64,000 nt of DNA from Streptomyces sp. S3(2020) (lineage in GTDB: Bacteria > Actinomycetota > Actinomycetes > Streptomycetales > Streptomycetaceae): the NCBI RefSeq assembly GCF_013044505.1, contig NZ_JABERD010000008.1, forward strand, positions 43,955 to 107,954. The letters run 5' to 3'. How positions within the stretch are numbered: position 1 is the first letter of the stretch; each line of letters opens with the position of its first letter. Shown piece after piece: positions 24,666 to 33,362 of this stretch. The notes under the pieces were generated by a model. That model saw only the letters and a list, made by a program, of their open reading frames with translations, ran no database searches and had not been told where the DNA came from. The position numbers were made by a program, and so were the translations under genes.

Positions 24666-26792
24666 TCAGGTGCGGACCAGTGCTGCCAGCCGGGTCCGCA
24701 GCAGTCGGGCGGCCTCGGTCATCAGCAGGTCGGCGAGGGTGTCGGGATGGCGGGCGCGCCAGTTCTCCAGCTCGGTGCCGGCGAGATAGCCGTTGAGGGC
24801 GCCCATGGCGGGTCCGCAGGCCACCTGGTAGTCGACCCGCCGGTCACTGCTGCCGGACATGGCGAGCCGGGTGGAGTGCACGAAGTACCACTTGAAGACG
24901 AGCGCCATGCGGTGCTTGGGGTCGGCGTCCGCGCGGGCGAGTTCGGCCGGGTCGCGTGTGGCGTAGTAGCCGGCGGTCTCCTGCCAGATCTCCTCGAAGC
25001 GCCGCCGGAAGAAGCGTTCCTGGAGCTGGCGGCGGGTCGGCTCGTCGATGGCGTCCAGGGAGTCGTAGCGCCGGTAGAGGTCGTACAGCTTGTTGGCGCG
25101 GGCGGGAAAGAAGAGGCCCTTGCCGAGGACCTGGGCGCGGGCGCCGATCTCCAGCATGTCGCCGGCCGGGACCATCATGGTGTCCTGGACGCCGGCCGAC
25201 TGGAGCAGGTCCTTGACGTCGTCGGCGGTACCGGCCTCCGGCGTGCACTGGTTGATGCTGCCCGTCAGCACGAAGTCGGCGCCGAGCAGAAAGGCCGCGG
25301 CGACCGCCTCGGGGGTGCCGAGACCGCCCGCCGCGCCGACGCACACGGACCGCCCGACGCTCGCGGTGTCACGCACCCGGACGATCTCCGGGAGCACGGT
25401 GATCAGTTGCCGCTGATCGGTGTGGCCACCGGAGTCCGCCTCCACGCACAGGTCGTCCGCCATCGGCAGGTACGGCGCCAGCGCGGCCTCCTCGGCGCTG
25501 AGCGCACCGCTGTGCAGCAGCGCCGAGACCAGGTGGGCCGGGGCGGGTGCGAGGAAGGCTCGGGCGGACTCCGGCCGGGAGACCTTGCCGAGCACGCTGT
25601 TCGGCACGGCCACGGAGCCGTCGTCGCGCCGATGCACACCGGTGAGCCGGTAGCGGACCAGCGCCGCGCTGGGCTGGAGGAAGGCGGCGGCCTCCACGCG
25701 CCGCACGTCCCGGGCGAGGAGGAGGTCGACCGTCTGTTCCTCCCGGCGCGGCTGGTCCGGATGGGCCAGCAGGTTCATGCCGAACGGGCCGTCGGGACCG
25801 ACCTCGGCGCGGATGCGGGTGATGGCCTCGTCGATCTGTTCGGGGCGCAGGCCGCCGGTGCCGAAGTAGCCGAGCAGCCCCGACCGGCCCATTCTGGCGA
25901 CCAGCGCGGCGGAGGCGATTCCCTTGTACATCGAGCCGCTGACGTAGGCGAGGCGTACACCGTGACGACGGCGGAACGCGGCGCTGCCGAGCGCCTCGCC
26001 GTCTGCCTGCCGTACGCCGGCGGGTGCGAACCCGTCCAGGGTGGTCATCTCGCGGGTACTCCTCGGATAGGTGCGGCCGCGGGGGCGCGGCCCGCGTACG
26101 CAGAGCGCGGCGCGCAGCCCCACGGGGGCGTCAAGGCGGTGGCACATCCACAGTTCGGGCGCACGTACGGAGGCGGTCGGGCGCAGCACGGGACGCCCGT
26201 CGCGCCAGGTGAAGTCGACGTCCCCGAACGGCAGACGCAGTCCGAGGCCCATGGCCTTGGCGAGGGCTTCCTTCAGCGTCCACAGCTGGATGAAGGCGGG
26301 ATGCCGGTCTCTGCCGGGCAACGCTGACAGCGTTGTCTGCTCGGCGGGCGACAGGCAGCTGCGCAGTGGAGGCGGATCGTCGTCCGCGAGCCGTTCGATG
26401 TCCACCCCGACCGGCCTGCCCGTGGAGATCGCGACGAGCGCGACACCCGCCGAATGGGAGAGGCTGAACTCCCGGCTGTCGCCGAGGTGTTCGGCGATAC
26501 GAGGCTTGCCGTACCGGTCCCGGGTGAAAGCCCAGTCCCCGGGCGGTACAGACGTCCCTTCGGACAGCGCGTGCCGCAGCAGCCAGTGGGCGCGGATGTA
26601 CTCGTCCCGGTCGGCGGACCGCAGGAAGTCCTCGGCGCGCCGCCGTTCGTCGGCGGCGAGCACCCGCAGGCGGTCCTGACGGATGTCGTCCCCCTCGCCC
26701 GAGACGGGCCGGGCGAGGCGCAGGACGATGTCGGGCTCAGGTGAGACCGGCTGACGGACCGACGGGTTCCGGGCGTCGGTGCCCGCGGTCAC
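24666..26792 (-). CDS. phosphopantetheinyl transferase fused to PfaD-type trans enoyl reductase
   Basis: One uninterrupted 708-codon frame holds two enzymes. Residues 1-about 240 are an Sfp-type PPTase with the metal motif VGVDIE (about 128) and WTLKEALAK (about 172), which would convert apo-ACPs to holo-ACPs. Residues 249-708 are a PfaD/PksE-like FMN enoyl reductase (GYFGTGGL, EADSGGHTD, GAAGGLG), used in trans by AT-less PKSs to reduce enoyl intermediates. The GTG start at 26792 overlaps the stop of the regulator gene by four bases. An internal ATG at 26048 has GAGGAG ten bases upstream, so a separate 460-aa reductase could also be made from the same message. No stop codon lies between the two halves. 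Both domains are familiar as separate genes in trans-AT clusters; the fusion is unusual. A sequencing frameshift hiding a stop remains possible. Confidence 0.88.
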   Translation of the reverse strand: MTAGTDARNPSVRQPVSPEPDIVLRLARPVSGEGDDIRQDRLRVLAADERRRAEDFLRSADRDEYIRAHWLLRHALSEGTSVPPGDWAFTRDRYGKPRIAEHLGDSREFSLSHSAGVALVAISTGRPVGVDIERLADDDPPPLRSCLSPAEQTTLSALPGRDRHPAFIQLWTLKEALAKAMGLGLRLPFGDVDFTWRDGRPVLRPTASVRAPELWMCHRLDAPVGLRAALCVRGPRPRGRTYPRSTREMTTLDGFAPAGVRQADGEALGSAAFRRRHGVRLAYVSGSMYKGIASAALVARMGRSGLLGYFGTGGLRPEQIDEAITRIRAEVGPDGPFGMNLLAHPDQPRREEQTVDLLLARDVRRVEAAAFLQPSAALVRYRLTGVHRRDDGSVAVPNSVLGKVSRPESARAFLAPAPAHLVSALLHSGALSAEEAALAPYLPMADDLCVEADSGGHTDQRQLITVLPEIVRVRDTASVGRSVCVGAAGGLGTPEAVAAAFLLGADFVLTGSINQCTPEAGTADDVKDLLQSAGVQDTMMVPAGDMLEIGARAQVLGKGLFFPARANKLYDLYRRYDSLDAIDEPTRRQLQERFFRRRFEEIWQETAGYYATRDPAELARADADPKHRMALVFKWYFVHSTRLAMSGSSDRRVDYQVACGPAMGALNGYLAGTELENWRARHPDTLADLLMTEAARLLRTRLAALVRT

Positions 26793-27307
26793 CCGCCCAG
26801 GGTGGCGGTCTTCTCGCGTTCCCCGTAGGTCGTCACCACGTTGGGGATCTCCCGGGCGATGAACCCGAAGAGATGCTGGGTGCGGTCGAGCCGCTGCCGT
26901 CGCTCCGGGGTCTCGTCCTTGAGCATCTCCTGCGCGTCGCACAGGATGCGGTCGAACTCCGGGATGTTCGCGAAGACTTCGAGAACGGCGTTGGGCCAGG
27001 ACTCGTCGTTCATGTGCAGCGCGTACTCGTCGGTGCCCGGGACGTCCCTGCGCAGGACCACGCGGGCCGGGACGAGTTGGTCGGCGACGCGGTCGATGGC
27101 CGCGCGCGTGGTGCCGAGGCGGGCGATGAGTTCCGCGGTGGTCTGCTCGACCGGGTCGCTGATCATGAGCCAGCCGATGACGTGCCCGCGCTCGTGCGGC
27201 ATGCCGTCGTTGCGCCAGTAGTAGTCGGCGACTCCCTCGACGATGATGCGCTCGGCCGCGCTCAGACCCTCCAGTGCGGCGCCGGCTTCGTTCGCATCCG
27301 TTCCCAT
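26789..27307 (-). CDS. GbsR/MarR-family winged-helix regulator, first gene of the PKS operon
   Basis: 172 aa from ATG 27307. The pattern WLMISDPVEQTTAELIARLG followed by a recognition helix with TTRAAIDRVADQL is the GbsR-like MarR winged helix (about residues 40-100), with an alpha-helical C-terminal half. The frame is open upstream to 27574, but that extension runs through the divergent promoter region and is not believable. The gene overlaps the PPTase-reductase start by four bases, so it is the first cistron of the PKS operon. It may autoregulate through the inverted repeat in the intergenic region. Ligand unknown. Confidence 0.8.
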   Translation of the reverse strand: MGTDANEAGAALEGLSAAERIIVEGVADYYWRNDGMPHERGHVIGWLMISDPVEQTTAELIARLGTTRAAIDRVADQLVPARVVLRRDVPGTDEYALHMNDESWPNAVLEVFANIPEFDRILCDAQEMLKDETPERRQRLDRTQHLFGFIAREIPNVVTTYGEREKTATLGG

Positions 27308-27466
27308 AGGTATCCCCCATCCCTTCGGGCAGTGGCCCGCGTCAACCCGCACTGGTTTCCAGTGGGGTGCGCACATCATGGACGACCGGTCTGGAACGAA
27401 CCTGACACAAATCTGCAATGGCTGATCACACATGGTGTCCGCCCGGCAGGGGCCATTGCCTCCTAC

Positions 27467-27484
27467 CGTGACGAGTCGGTCACG
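27467..27484. promoter_or_regulatory. perfect inverted repeat between the regulator and SARP genes
   Basis: CGTGAC, six bases, GTCACG: a perfect dyad in the 229-bp intergenic region that separates the divergent GbsR-like and SARP genes. It lies 53 bp upstream of the preferred SARP start. The form suits a dimeric winged-helix or TetR-type regulator, so it is a candidate operator for the adjacent GbsR-like protein. No clear tandem heptamer repeats of the kind bound by SARP proteins were found here. Confidence 0.45.
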
Positions 27485-27536
27485 TGTTCTGATGTGCGCG
27501 GTGATGCAGTCCCCCACAACTGACGAAGGAACGGCA

Positions 27537-29495
27537 TTGTCCGATGACTTCAACTTTCGCCTGCTAGGAGCCATGACCGCACGTCAGGGGGTTCGTCACA
27601 TCAGACTCGGCCCCGCGAAACAGCAGTGCGTGCTGGCCGCCCTCCTGATAGACGCCAACCGCCTCATCCCGGTCGACGCGCTCCTCGACCGCGTCTGGCA
27701 CGACGCACCTCCGGCCACCGGCCGGGCGGTCCTCTACAGCTATGTGGCAAGGATCCGCCGATTACTGCCCCCCTTCCCGGCGGAGCCCGGAGGGCCGGCC
27801 ATCGTCCGCTCGGCGGGTGGCTACATGGCCCGGGTCGCCCCCTCCCACGTCGACCTGCACCGCTTCCGTGGGCTCGTCGTCTCCGCCCGCGCGGTCGCCG
27901 CGTCCGAACCGGCGCTGGCCGCCGAGCGCTACCGTGCCGCGCTGGGCCTGTGGCAGGGCGAACCCCTGCTCGGCCTCACCGGCCCCTGGGTGGAAGCGGT
28001 GCGCGAGGCACTCACGGTCGAGCGGACCTCGGCACTGACGGAATGTCACGCGTCCGAACTGCGGGCCGGACGGCACCTCACACTCCTGCCGGAGCTGGAG
28101 GCTATCGCCACCGAACGCCCCTACGACGAGGCCTCGCTGCGCCACCTGATGACGGCCTTGCACCGATGCGGCCGCGGCGCCGAAGCCGTCGCCCGCTACA
28201 ACCGCACCCGCCGGCTCCTCGCCGACGAACTCGGCCTCGACCCCAGCCCCGCCTCGCAGGAGCTGTACCAGGAACTGCTCCGGGCAACCGCCATGGCAGG
28301 CACAGCACCGGAGTCCCCAGGCCCGCTCACCGAGACCGGCCCGGGCATCCCGGCACCGGCCCGGCCGGCCCAACTGCCCCCGGCCTGCCCCACGTTCACC
28401 GGACGTTCCGAAGAACTCCGCCTGCTTGACGACATCTTGACGAACAGAACCAGCCAGAGACGGACGCTGATCCTCGAAGGACTGGCGGGCGTCGGCAAAT
28501 CCACGCTCGCCCTGCACTGGTCGCACCGCTCCCGAGCGGAGTTCCCGGACGGCGAGTTGTACGTCGATCTGCACGGCAGCGGCCCCCAGCCCCCGCTCGA
28601 CCCCGCGACCGCGCTCGCCCGCTGTCTGCGCCAGCTCGGCATCTCCGTCACCCCGAACCCGGGTGACTGGGACGAACTGTCCGCGCTGTGGCGGTCGGTC
28701 GTCGCGGAGCGGCGCCTGCTCCTGTTGTTCGACGACGCCGCCGACGCCGAACAGGTGGAGCCCCTGCTGCCGGGCGGACACGGTTGCGCCACGGTGATCA
28801 CCAGCCGCAGACGCCTGGACCGCCTCGTGGTCCACCACCACGCCCAACGACTGACGGTGCCCGCTCTCACCACACCGGAGTCCACCGAACTGCTGAAGCT
28901 GCTCGTCGGTCCCTCCCGGACCCGGGCCGAGCCAGAGGCCGCCGCCCGGCTGACGGAAGCCTGCGGGGGGCTGCCGTACGCCATCCAGGTACTCGCCGCC
29001 CGACTGCATCTGCGCCCGGAGGCCTCCCTGACCACCGCGGCCCGGCAACTCGACGCCTGCTCACCGTTGAACGTGCTGCGCACCGACTCGTCCGACCTCA
29101 TCTCGGTACGCACACTGCTGGACCCGTCCTTCGCGTCCCTGCCCGGCGAGGCGCAACGGCTCTTCCCCTATCTGGGCTCCGTCCCCACCAGCTCGTTCCG
29201 CGCGGAACACTTCGCCTCACACGCCCGGTGCACACCTGCGCAGGCGGAGCGGGTGCTCGGCGCTCTCGTCCGGGAGCATCTGCTGGCCGAGGACGGACCA
29301 CAGGAGTACGTCGTGCACCACCTGGTCCGCTGCTACGCCGCGGAGCACCGCACCAAGGCGAGCCGCCCCTCACCACTGCACGGCACAGCCCCCTACCCGC
29401 CGACCCCGAGCGACCAACGGCCGGCAGGCCGCCCGAACGTCGCACGACACCGCCAACACCTCGACCGCCCGGCCACACTCAACCCACCGGGGTGA
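27537..29495 (+). CDS. SARP-family activator with NB-ARC domain (TTA codon)
   Basis: About 652 aa from the preferred TTG start at 27537, which has GAAGGA six bases upstream; ATG codons at 27492 and 27504 are alternatives. The N-terminal 250 residues are an OmpR-like winged helix plus bacterial transcriptional activator domain, as in AfsR/RedD-type SARPs (FRLLGAMTA at the start, DELGLDPSPASQELYQ at the end of the BTA domain). An NB-ARC ATPase follows, with Walker A GLAGVGKST near residue 314 and LLLLFDDA as Walker B. SARPs are pathway activators of antibiotic clusters, and this one is divergent from the PKS operon. Leu76 is encoded by TTA (27762-27764), so translation should depend on the bldA tRNA and be developmentally timed. 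Confidence 0.9.
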   Translation: MSDDFNFRLLGAMTARQGVRHIRLGPAKQQCVLAALLIDANRLIPVDALLDRVWHDAPPATGRAVLYSYVARIRRLLPPFPAEPGGPAIVRSAGGYMARVAPSHVDLHRFRGLVVSARAVAASEPALAAERYRAALGLWQGEPLLGLTGPWVEAVREALTVERTSALTECHASELRAGRHLTLLPELEAIATERPYDEASLRHLMTALHRCGRGAEAVARYNRTRRLLADELGLDPSPASQELYQELLRATAMAGTAPESPGPLTETGPGIPAPARPAQLPPACPTFTGRSEELRLLDDILTNRTSQRRTLILEGLAGVGKSTLALHWSHRSRAEFPDGELYVDLHGSGPQPPLDPATALARCLRQLGISVTPNPGDWDELSALWRSVVAERRLLLLFDDAADAEQVEPLLPGGHGCATVITSRRRLDRLVVHHHAQRLTVPALTTPESTELLKLLVGPSRTRAEPEAAARLTEACGGLPYAIQVLAARLHLRPEASLTTAARQLDACSPLNVLRTDSSDLISVRTLLDPSFASLPGEAQRLFPYLGSVPTSSFRAEHFASHARCTPAQAERVLGALVREHLLAEDGPQEYVVHHLVRCYAAEHRTKASRPSPLHGTAPYPPTPSDQRPAGRPNVARHRQHLDRPATLNPPG

Positions 29496-29960
29496 CCACC
29501 CGCGCAGACCGCTGGGTCACCGGGAAGACGGACAGCCCGATGACCTCAAGACAACGGTGGCAGGTGACGACTGGCTCGCGGCGGGCGGCAGGGAGTTGTT
29601 CGGCTGCGGGCTGGGCGGTCATCCCGGTAGCGGCACGGTCCGCGTGTCCGGCGAGGATCGCGGTGAGTTTGCCCGCGGCCCAGGTTTCGGCCTGGTAACT
29701 CCCGGGCGGATGCAAGGCGTGCGTGCCCGTCCAGCAGTACTCGGCGACGTGGACCAAGTCGAGCAGGACATTCCGGCGGACGCCACGGCGGTCGGCCTCG
29801 GCCTGGATGAGGTCGAGTTGGTGGCGGGCGCCGTAGACGAGCACGATCCGTTCCCGCGGGTGCTGCGGGTTACGGGTCGCGGGCGTCAGCCTGCGCGAAG
29901 GTGTCGGCGGTGACCTGTCCCGGGGGACGGATCACTGAGGCGGTACACCATTTCCGCTCT
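29479..29960 (-). pseudogene. ISKra4-family transposase remnant
   Basis: The translation contains YGARHQLDLIQAEADRRGVR and LLDLVHVAEY, the central signature of ISKra4 transposases. The preceding piece, QVTADTFAQADARDP, is in another frame and runs into a stop, so there is a frameshift near 29880-29900. Downstream of the core the match breaks down. The N-terminal and C-terminal thirds and the terminal inverted repeats are not visible. It abuts the end of the SARP gene and marks the right border of the polyketide cluster. From 29961 to 30203 nothing further is recognised. Confidence 0.6.
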
Positions 29961-30203
29961 GCTCCCGGCCCAGCCCCGGTGGCCGGCTCTCCCCGCAGCC
30001 GCCGGGCGGGTGACTTCACGCAAGGCTTCGGGGCGCATCATCACGCCTTACCGGCGCTTACCGAGCTCGGTTCCGCAGCGTCGCTCGATCGCGTGTCACC
30101 GATCTGAAGCTCCAGAAACGGATCACGGCCGGACGCGCGGGGATCCCTCTGTTCCACCACCGCCCGCCACAACCCGAGTCCTCCGGTCGGCGGATCGCCG
30201 GAC

Positions 30204-30749
30204 TCAGCCGACCCGTGGCCCACGGCGTGAACGGGCGCTGAAGCGCACCTGCGTATGGACCCGGTAGCCCTCGAGAGACGTCTCCGTGTGGGTGGCGAGT
30301 GCGGTGAGGGCGGGCAGGACCGTGGCGGGGTCGGCATCCGGCCGGAGCCACGCATGGAGACGTACGTGCAGGTCCTTTCGGCGGGCCAGTACACGGGTGC
30401 GGCAGCGGGCGACGCCCGTGATCGCGACCGCGTGTTCGGTCAGGGCGTCCTCCAACGCTCTGGTGCGCAGGGTGCTGCCCGGCGCGGGCAGCACCACGAA
30501 CGGGCGGAAGCCGCTGCTCAGTTGGCGTGTGCACCAGAGGGCGAGGAGGACGGTCGCGGTGATCGAGCCCGCCATGATCACAGGCGTCCACCACCCCTGG
30601 GCGCGAACTGAGGCAAGGCCCCCGAGGTCCACAGGCGCGGTGTGGGCGCCGGGGGCCCGGGTGACGGCCAGCCACCCGGCAGGGGTGACAAGTGCCAGAC
30701 CGACCAGGGCCAGGGTGACCCGGTTGAGAGACCCACGCACGGACCGCAT
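30204..30749 (-). CDS. amaP: AmaP-like membrane anchor of the Asp23 system
   Basis: 181 aa with two N-terminal membrane segments (about residues 9-30 and 53-73) and a soluble C-terminal domain. This is the shape of AmaP, the alkaline shock response membrane anchor that holds Asp23 polymers at the membrane. It is the last of four minus-strand genes (Asp23, DUF2273, DUF6286, this one). Its ATG shares one base with the stop of the gene before it. Assignment rests on context and topology more than on residue motifs. Confidence 0.7.
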   Translation of the reverse strand: MRSVRGSLNRVTLALVGLALVTPAGWLAVTRAPGAHTAPVDLGGLASVRAQGWWTPVIMAGSITATVLLALWCTRQLSSGFRPFVVLPAPGSTLRTRALEDALTEHAVAITGVARCRTRVLARRKDLHVRLHAWLRPDADPATVLPALTALATHTETSLEGYRVHTQVRFSARSRRGPRVG

Positions 30750-31747
30750 CAGGGGTTCGCTCCTTGGAACATCATGTCCTCGGTGCCGACGGCGCGTGCA
30801 CGGCTTGTCTCCGCGCCGGCGCTTTCCGTCCCGGGGTACCACGCGTCCTCGGGACGGACCCGGGTCCGCAACCGCGGGCCGCGCCGCAGGCCGCACGAGT
30901 CCAACGTCCGCCGGGCCGCGCACTCCACCTGGTGCTGTGCGCCGGCCCGGTCGCCGAAGGCGAGGCGGGCCCGGACGGTGACGCTGCGACGCCGCACGCG
31001 CACCTTGACCTCGCTGATTCCCTGCGTGCCGGCCACGGCGTGTCGGACCAGCGCCGCGACCGCCGTACGGTCCATCGCCGCCCTCAGTCGTGGCGCGGAC
31101 GAGGTGAGCGTGAGCAGTCGGCGGTGTCCGGGCGTGACGGCCACAACGATCAGCAGCAGGCCGAGGGCGGCGAGCCCCGTGGCGCCGAACGCGACGGCCG
31201 GATCGCCGGGGTCGTGCCGCGACAGCCAGTGCAGCGCGTCCGTGCGCCAAGAGGCCGCCGGGCGGTGAGCGAGGTGCACCTGGACGACGTCGAAGGCGAG
31301 CGCGCCGCAGGCCACCGCGGCAGCCAGGGTGAGCAGCGCCATCGGCAGTCGGCGTGGCGACCACCAACGCAACGGAGTCCGCGAGGGGGCGAGTTCCACC
31401 GCGGACTCCGCGGCAGCGGACCTGCCCGGCGCCGGTGCGAGCGCGGCCGGCCTCGGGATCAGTGCGGTGACACCGACGCGTACCGCCCGGATGTCCATGC
31501 CGGTCAACCGGCGCGTGCGGTCGCCGACATGGTCCTGGAGCCCTCGGACCGCCGCGGGCAGTGGCGTCGGGTAGGGCAGGGCGACGGACACCGAGACGTC
31601 CGCTCGGCGTCCGCGCACGACGGCCGTCGCCTTTCCGGCTCGGGCGCTCTGGAGGGGCAGGGCCTCGGTTGCCGCCCGTTCGGCGATCTTGCGAACCACC
31701 TTGTCAGCGACGGTCGTTGTGCCTCGCTCACCGGCGGCCGTGCTCAT
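30749..31747 (-). CDS. Asp23-like/DUF6286 membrane protein
   Basis: 332 aa from ATG 31747, overlapping the DUF2273 stop by four bases; the longer open frame back to 31822 is rejected. The N-terminal 100 residues look like an Asp23/Gls24 domain (VADKVVRKIAERAA, ADVSVSVALPYP). Two membrane spans follow (about residues 140-166 and 190-212), then a second alpha/beta domain (about 230-300, VKVRVRRRSVTVRARLAFGD). This corresponds to the DUF6286 proteins found in actinobacterial Asp23 operons. Probably part of a membrane-attached envelope-stress complex; the exact role is unknown. Confidence 0.75.
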   Translation of the reverse strand: MSTAAGERGTTTVADKVVRKIAERAATEALPLQSARAGKATAVVRGRRADVSVSVALPYPTPLPAAVRGLQDHVGDRTRRLTGMDIRAVRVGVTALIPRPAALAPAPGRSAAAESAVELAPSRTPLRWWSPRRLPMALLTLAAAVACGALAFDVVQVHLAHRPAASWRTDALHWLSRHDPGDPAVAFGATGLAALGLLLIVVAVTPGHRRLLTLTSSAPRLRAAMDRTAVAALVRHAVAGTQGISEVKVRVRRRSVTVRARLAFGDRAGAQHQVECAARRTLDSCGLRRGPRLRTRVRPEDAWYPGTESAGAETSRARAVGTEDMMFQGANP

Positions 31748-31935
31748 CGACGGCTCCGCTCGTAGGCCTCGCGCAGGTCCTGGACGCCGCGCCCGCCGTC
31801 GAACCACTGGCCCACCATCCACCCGAGACCGCCCAGGGCGGCCACGAGAAGGAAGGCCCCGAAGCCTCCGAAGCAGCCGGCGAAGGCCAGTGCCATACCC
31901 GCGATCATCCCGGCGAACGCTCTGCTCGCTGCCAC
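31744..31935 (-). CDS. DUF2273-type small membrane protein
   Basis: 63 aa from GTG 31935, which has AAGGGG seven bases upstream. It is almost entirely one or two glycine-rich hydrophobic segments (about residues 6-45) followed by a charged tail (GGRGVQDLREAYERSRR). Small proteins of this kind sit between Asp23 and its anchor in Gram-positive genomes. It overlaps the next gene by four bases. Confidence 0.7.
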   Translation of the reverse strand: MAASRAFAGMIAGMALAFAGCFGGFGAFLLVAALGGLGWMVGQWFDGGRGVQDLREAYERSRR

Positions 31936-32006
31936 GTCATGTCCCCTTCCCGCTGTGCCGTTTTCCCGCTGTGCCGTATTTCCCGCTGTGCCGTACGACG
32001 GTTCGT

Positions 32007-32507
32007 TCACTCCACTCGAACGCTCGTCGTCGGGCTCTCGGCGTCGTCCTCCGGCAGGTGTACGTCGTTGACCGTGACGTTGACCTCCACGACTTCGAGG
32101 CCGGTGATGCGCTCCACGGCGGCGATCACGTTCTCCCGTACGTCGCGGGCCACGTCGGCGATCTCGACGCCGTACTCCACCACCAGGTCGAGTTCGATGG
32201 CCGTCTGCCGCTCGCCCACCTCGACCTTGACTCCGCGTCCGACGTTCGGCCGGCCGCCCGGCACACGGTCGCGTACCGCGCCGATGGTGCGCGACAGGCC
32301 GCCGCCCATGTCGTACACGCCGGGGATCTCCCGGGCCGCGATGCCCGCGACCTTCACGACGACGACATCGGCGATCGAGGTCCTGCCACGGTCCGCGGCG
32401 GGCTGGTCGGCGCCTGCGGTACCGCCGGACACGGCCGTCGTGCTCTGCGGCGGCCTGCCGGTCCGGGGGATGGAGACGTCCTCGGCTGTCGCGGTCTGTG
32501 TGGTCAT
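32007..32507 (-). CDS. Asp23/Gls24 family envelope stress protein
   Basis: 166 aa from ATG 32507, preceded by AAAGGAA. After a low-complexity N-terminus (about 45 residues) comes a typical Asp23 domain: TSIADVVVVKVAGIAAREIPGV, VEVGERQTAIELDLVVEYG, and DVRENVIAAVERITGLEVVEVNV. Asp23 proteins form membrane-associated polymers linked to cell-wall stress. It is the first gene of the minus-strand operon that continues with DUF2273, DUF6286 and AmaP. Its upstream region lacks the CCAATCC promoter motif found at neighbouring genes. Confidence 0.9.
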   Translation of the reverse strand: MTTQTATAEDVSIPRTGRPPQSTTAVSGGTAGADQPAADRGRTSIADVVVVKVAGIAAREIPGVYDMGGGLSRTIGAVRDRVPGGRPNVGRGVKVEVGERQTAIELDLVVEYGVEIADVARDVRENVIAAVERITGLEVVEVNVTVNDVHLPEDDAESPTTSVRVE

Positions 32508-32595
32508 GTCGCGTTCCTTTCCGCATGGCTGTCGAGTTGCTCTCACCTCTTGGACCCGCGTCCTCCGCGTCTGTGACGCGGGTCCGCAAAAAGGA

Positions 32596-32629
32596 GGGGC
32601 AGGGCACCGCTGATGCGGTGCCCTGCCCC
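32596..32629 (-). terminator. rho-independent terminator of the fasciclin gene
   Basis: A perfect 15-bp stem with a 4-base loop (arms GGGGCAGGGCACCGC and its complement), followed on the minus strand by TCC and five T. It lies just past the fasciclin stop and upstream of the Asp23 operon, so the two minus-strand units are transcribed separately. Confidence 0.9.
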
Positions 32630-32639
32630 GGACTGCCTG

Positions 32640-33293
32640 TCAGCCGGCGGGCATCAGGACGGTGTCGATGATGTAGACGTTGGCGTTGGCGGTCTTCACG
32701 TTGCCGCAGACCACCTTGGCGGAGTCGTTGACGGTGTACGACTCCCCCGAACCGGACGTGGTGAGCTTCGACTTCTCCAGGGTGTCGAAGGAGCCGTTCT
32801 CCAGGTCCTCGGGGGCCAGCTTCTGGCCCACCACGTGGTAGGTGAGGATCTTCGTCAGCTGGGCCTTGTCGTTGAGGACCTTGTCCAGGGTGGCCTTGGG
32901 AATCTTCGCGAAGGCGTCGTTGGTCGGCGCGAACACGGTGATGTTCTGGGCGTTGTTGAGGGTGTCGACCAGGCCGGCCTTCTTCACCGCCGTCACCAGG
33001 GTGGACAGCGCGGGGTTGTTGGAGGCGGCGGTGGCGACCGGGTCCTTGGCCATGCCGTCGAAGGAACCGGCGCCGTCCTCGGGTACCGCCGAACAGGCCG
33101 CACCGAAGGGCTCGTCCGAGGAGGTGGTGGCGTCGGAGCCGGCCATGGCGTCGTCGGACGCCGAGGCGGACGCCTTGCTGGAGGAGTCCGAGGTGGTGGA
33201 GTCGCTGCTGTTGTCCGAGCAGGCGCTGAGGGCGAGCGGGAGCACGGCGGCCGCGGCCGCGGTCATGGCGATGCGACGGATACGGGTGTTCAC
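32640..33293 (-). CDS. fasciclin (FAS1) domain lipoprotein
   Basis: 217 aa from GTG 33293, with AGGAG eight bases upstream. An N-terminal lipoprotein signal ends in LALSAC (lipidated Cys25), followed by a Ser/Asp/Ala-rich linker to about residue 75. One FAS1 domain follows (about 80-217) with the family motifs NITVFAPTNDAFAKIP and ILTYHVVGQ and the closing VYIIDTVLMPAG. FAS1 domains mediate adhesion or protein contacts at the cell surface. It resembles mycobacterial MPT70/MPT83, which are SigK-controlled. Only 69 bp separate it from the oxidoreductase gene upstream, so it is probably co-transcribed with it. Confidence 0.92.
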   Translation of the reverse strand: MNTRIRRIAMTAAAAAVLPLALSACSDNSSDSTTSDSSSKASASASDDAMAGSDATTSSDEPFGAACSAVPEDGAGSFDGMAKDPVATAASNNPALSTLVTAVKKAGLVDTLNNAQNITVFAPTNDAFAKIPKATLDKVLNDKAQLTKILTYHVVGQKLAPEDLENGSFDTLEKSKLTTSGSGESYTVNDSAKVVCGNVKTANANVYIIDTVLMPAG

Positions 33294-33362
33294 GGTGTTT
33301 CTCCTGTGGGTTGGCGCAGCCGAAACCGCGTTCATAGGGGGTGGGGAAGGTGGCTCGGGGGG

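Noticed and set aside
26793..27320. N-terminal extension of the PPTase-reductase frame
   Set aside because: It overlaps the regulator gene in another frame and lacks PPTase features; the GTG at 26792 has the four-base overlap expected here.
27308..27536. SARP-type heptamer direct repeats
   Set aside because: I looked for repeats at 11- or 22-bp spacing near a promoter and found none that were clear.
27308..27574. Longer start for the GbsR-like regulator
   Set aside because: It would run through the divergent promoter region and into the SARP start; the winged helix begins after ATG 27307.
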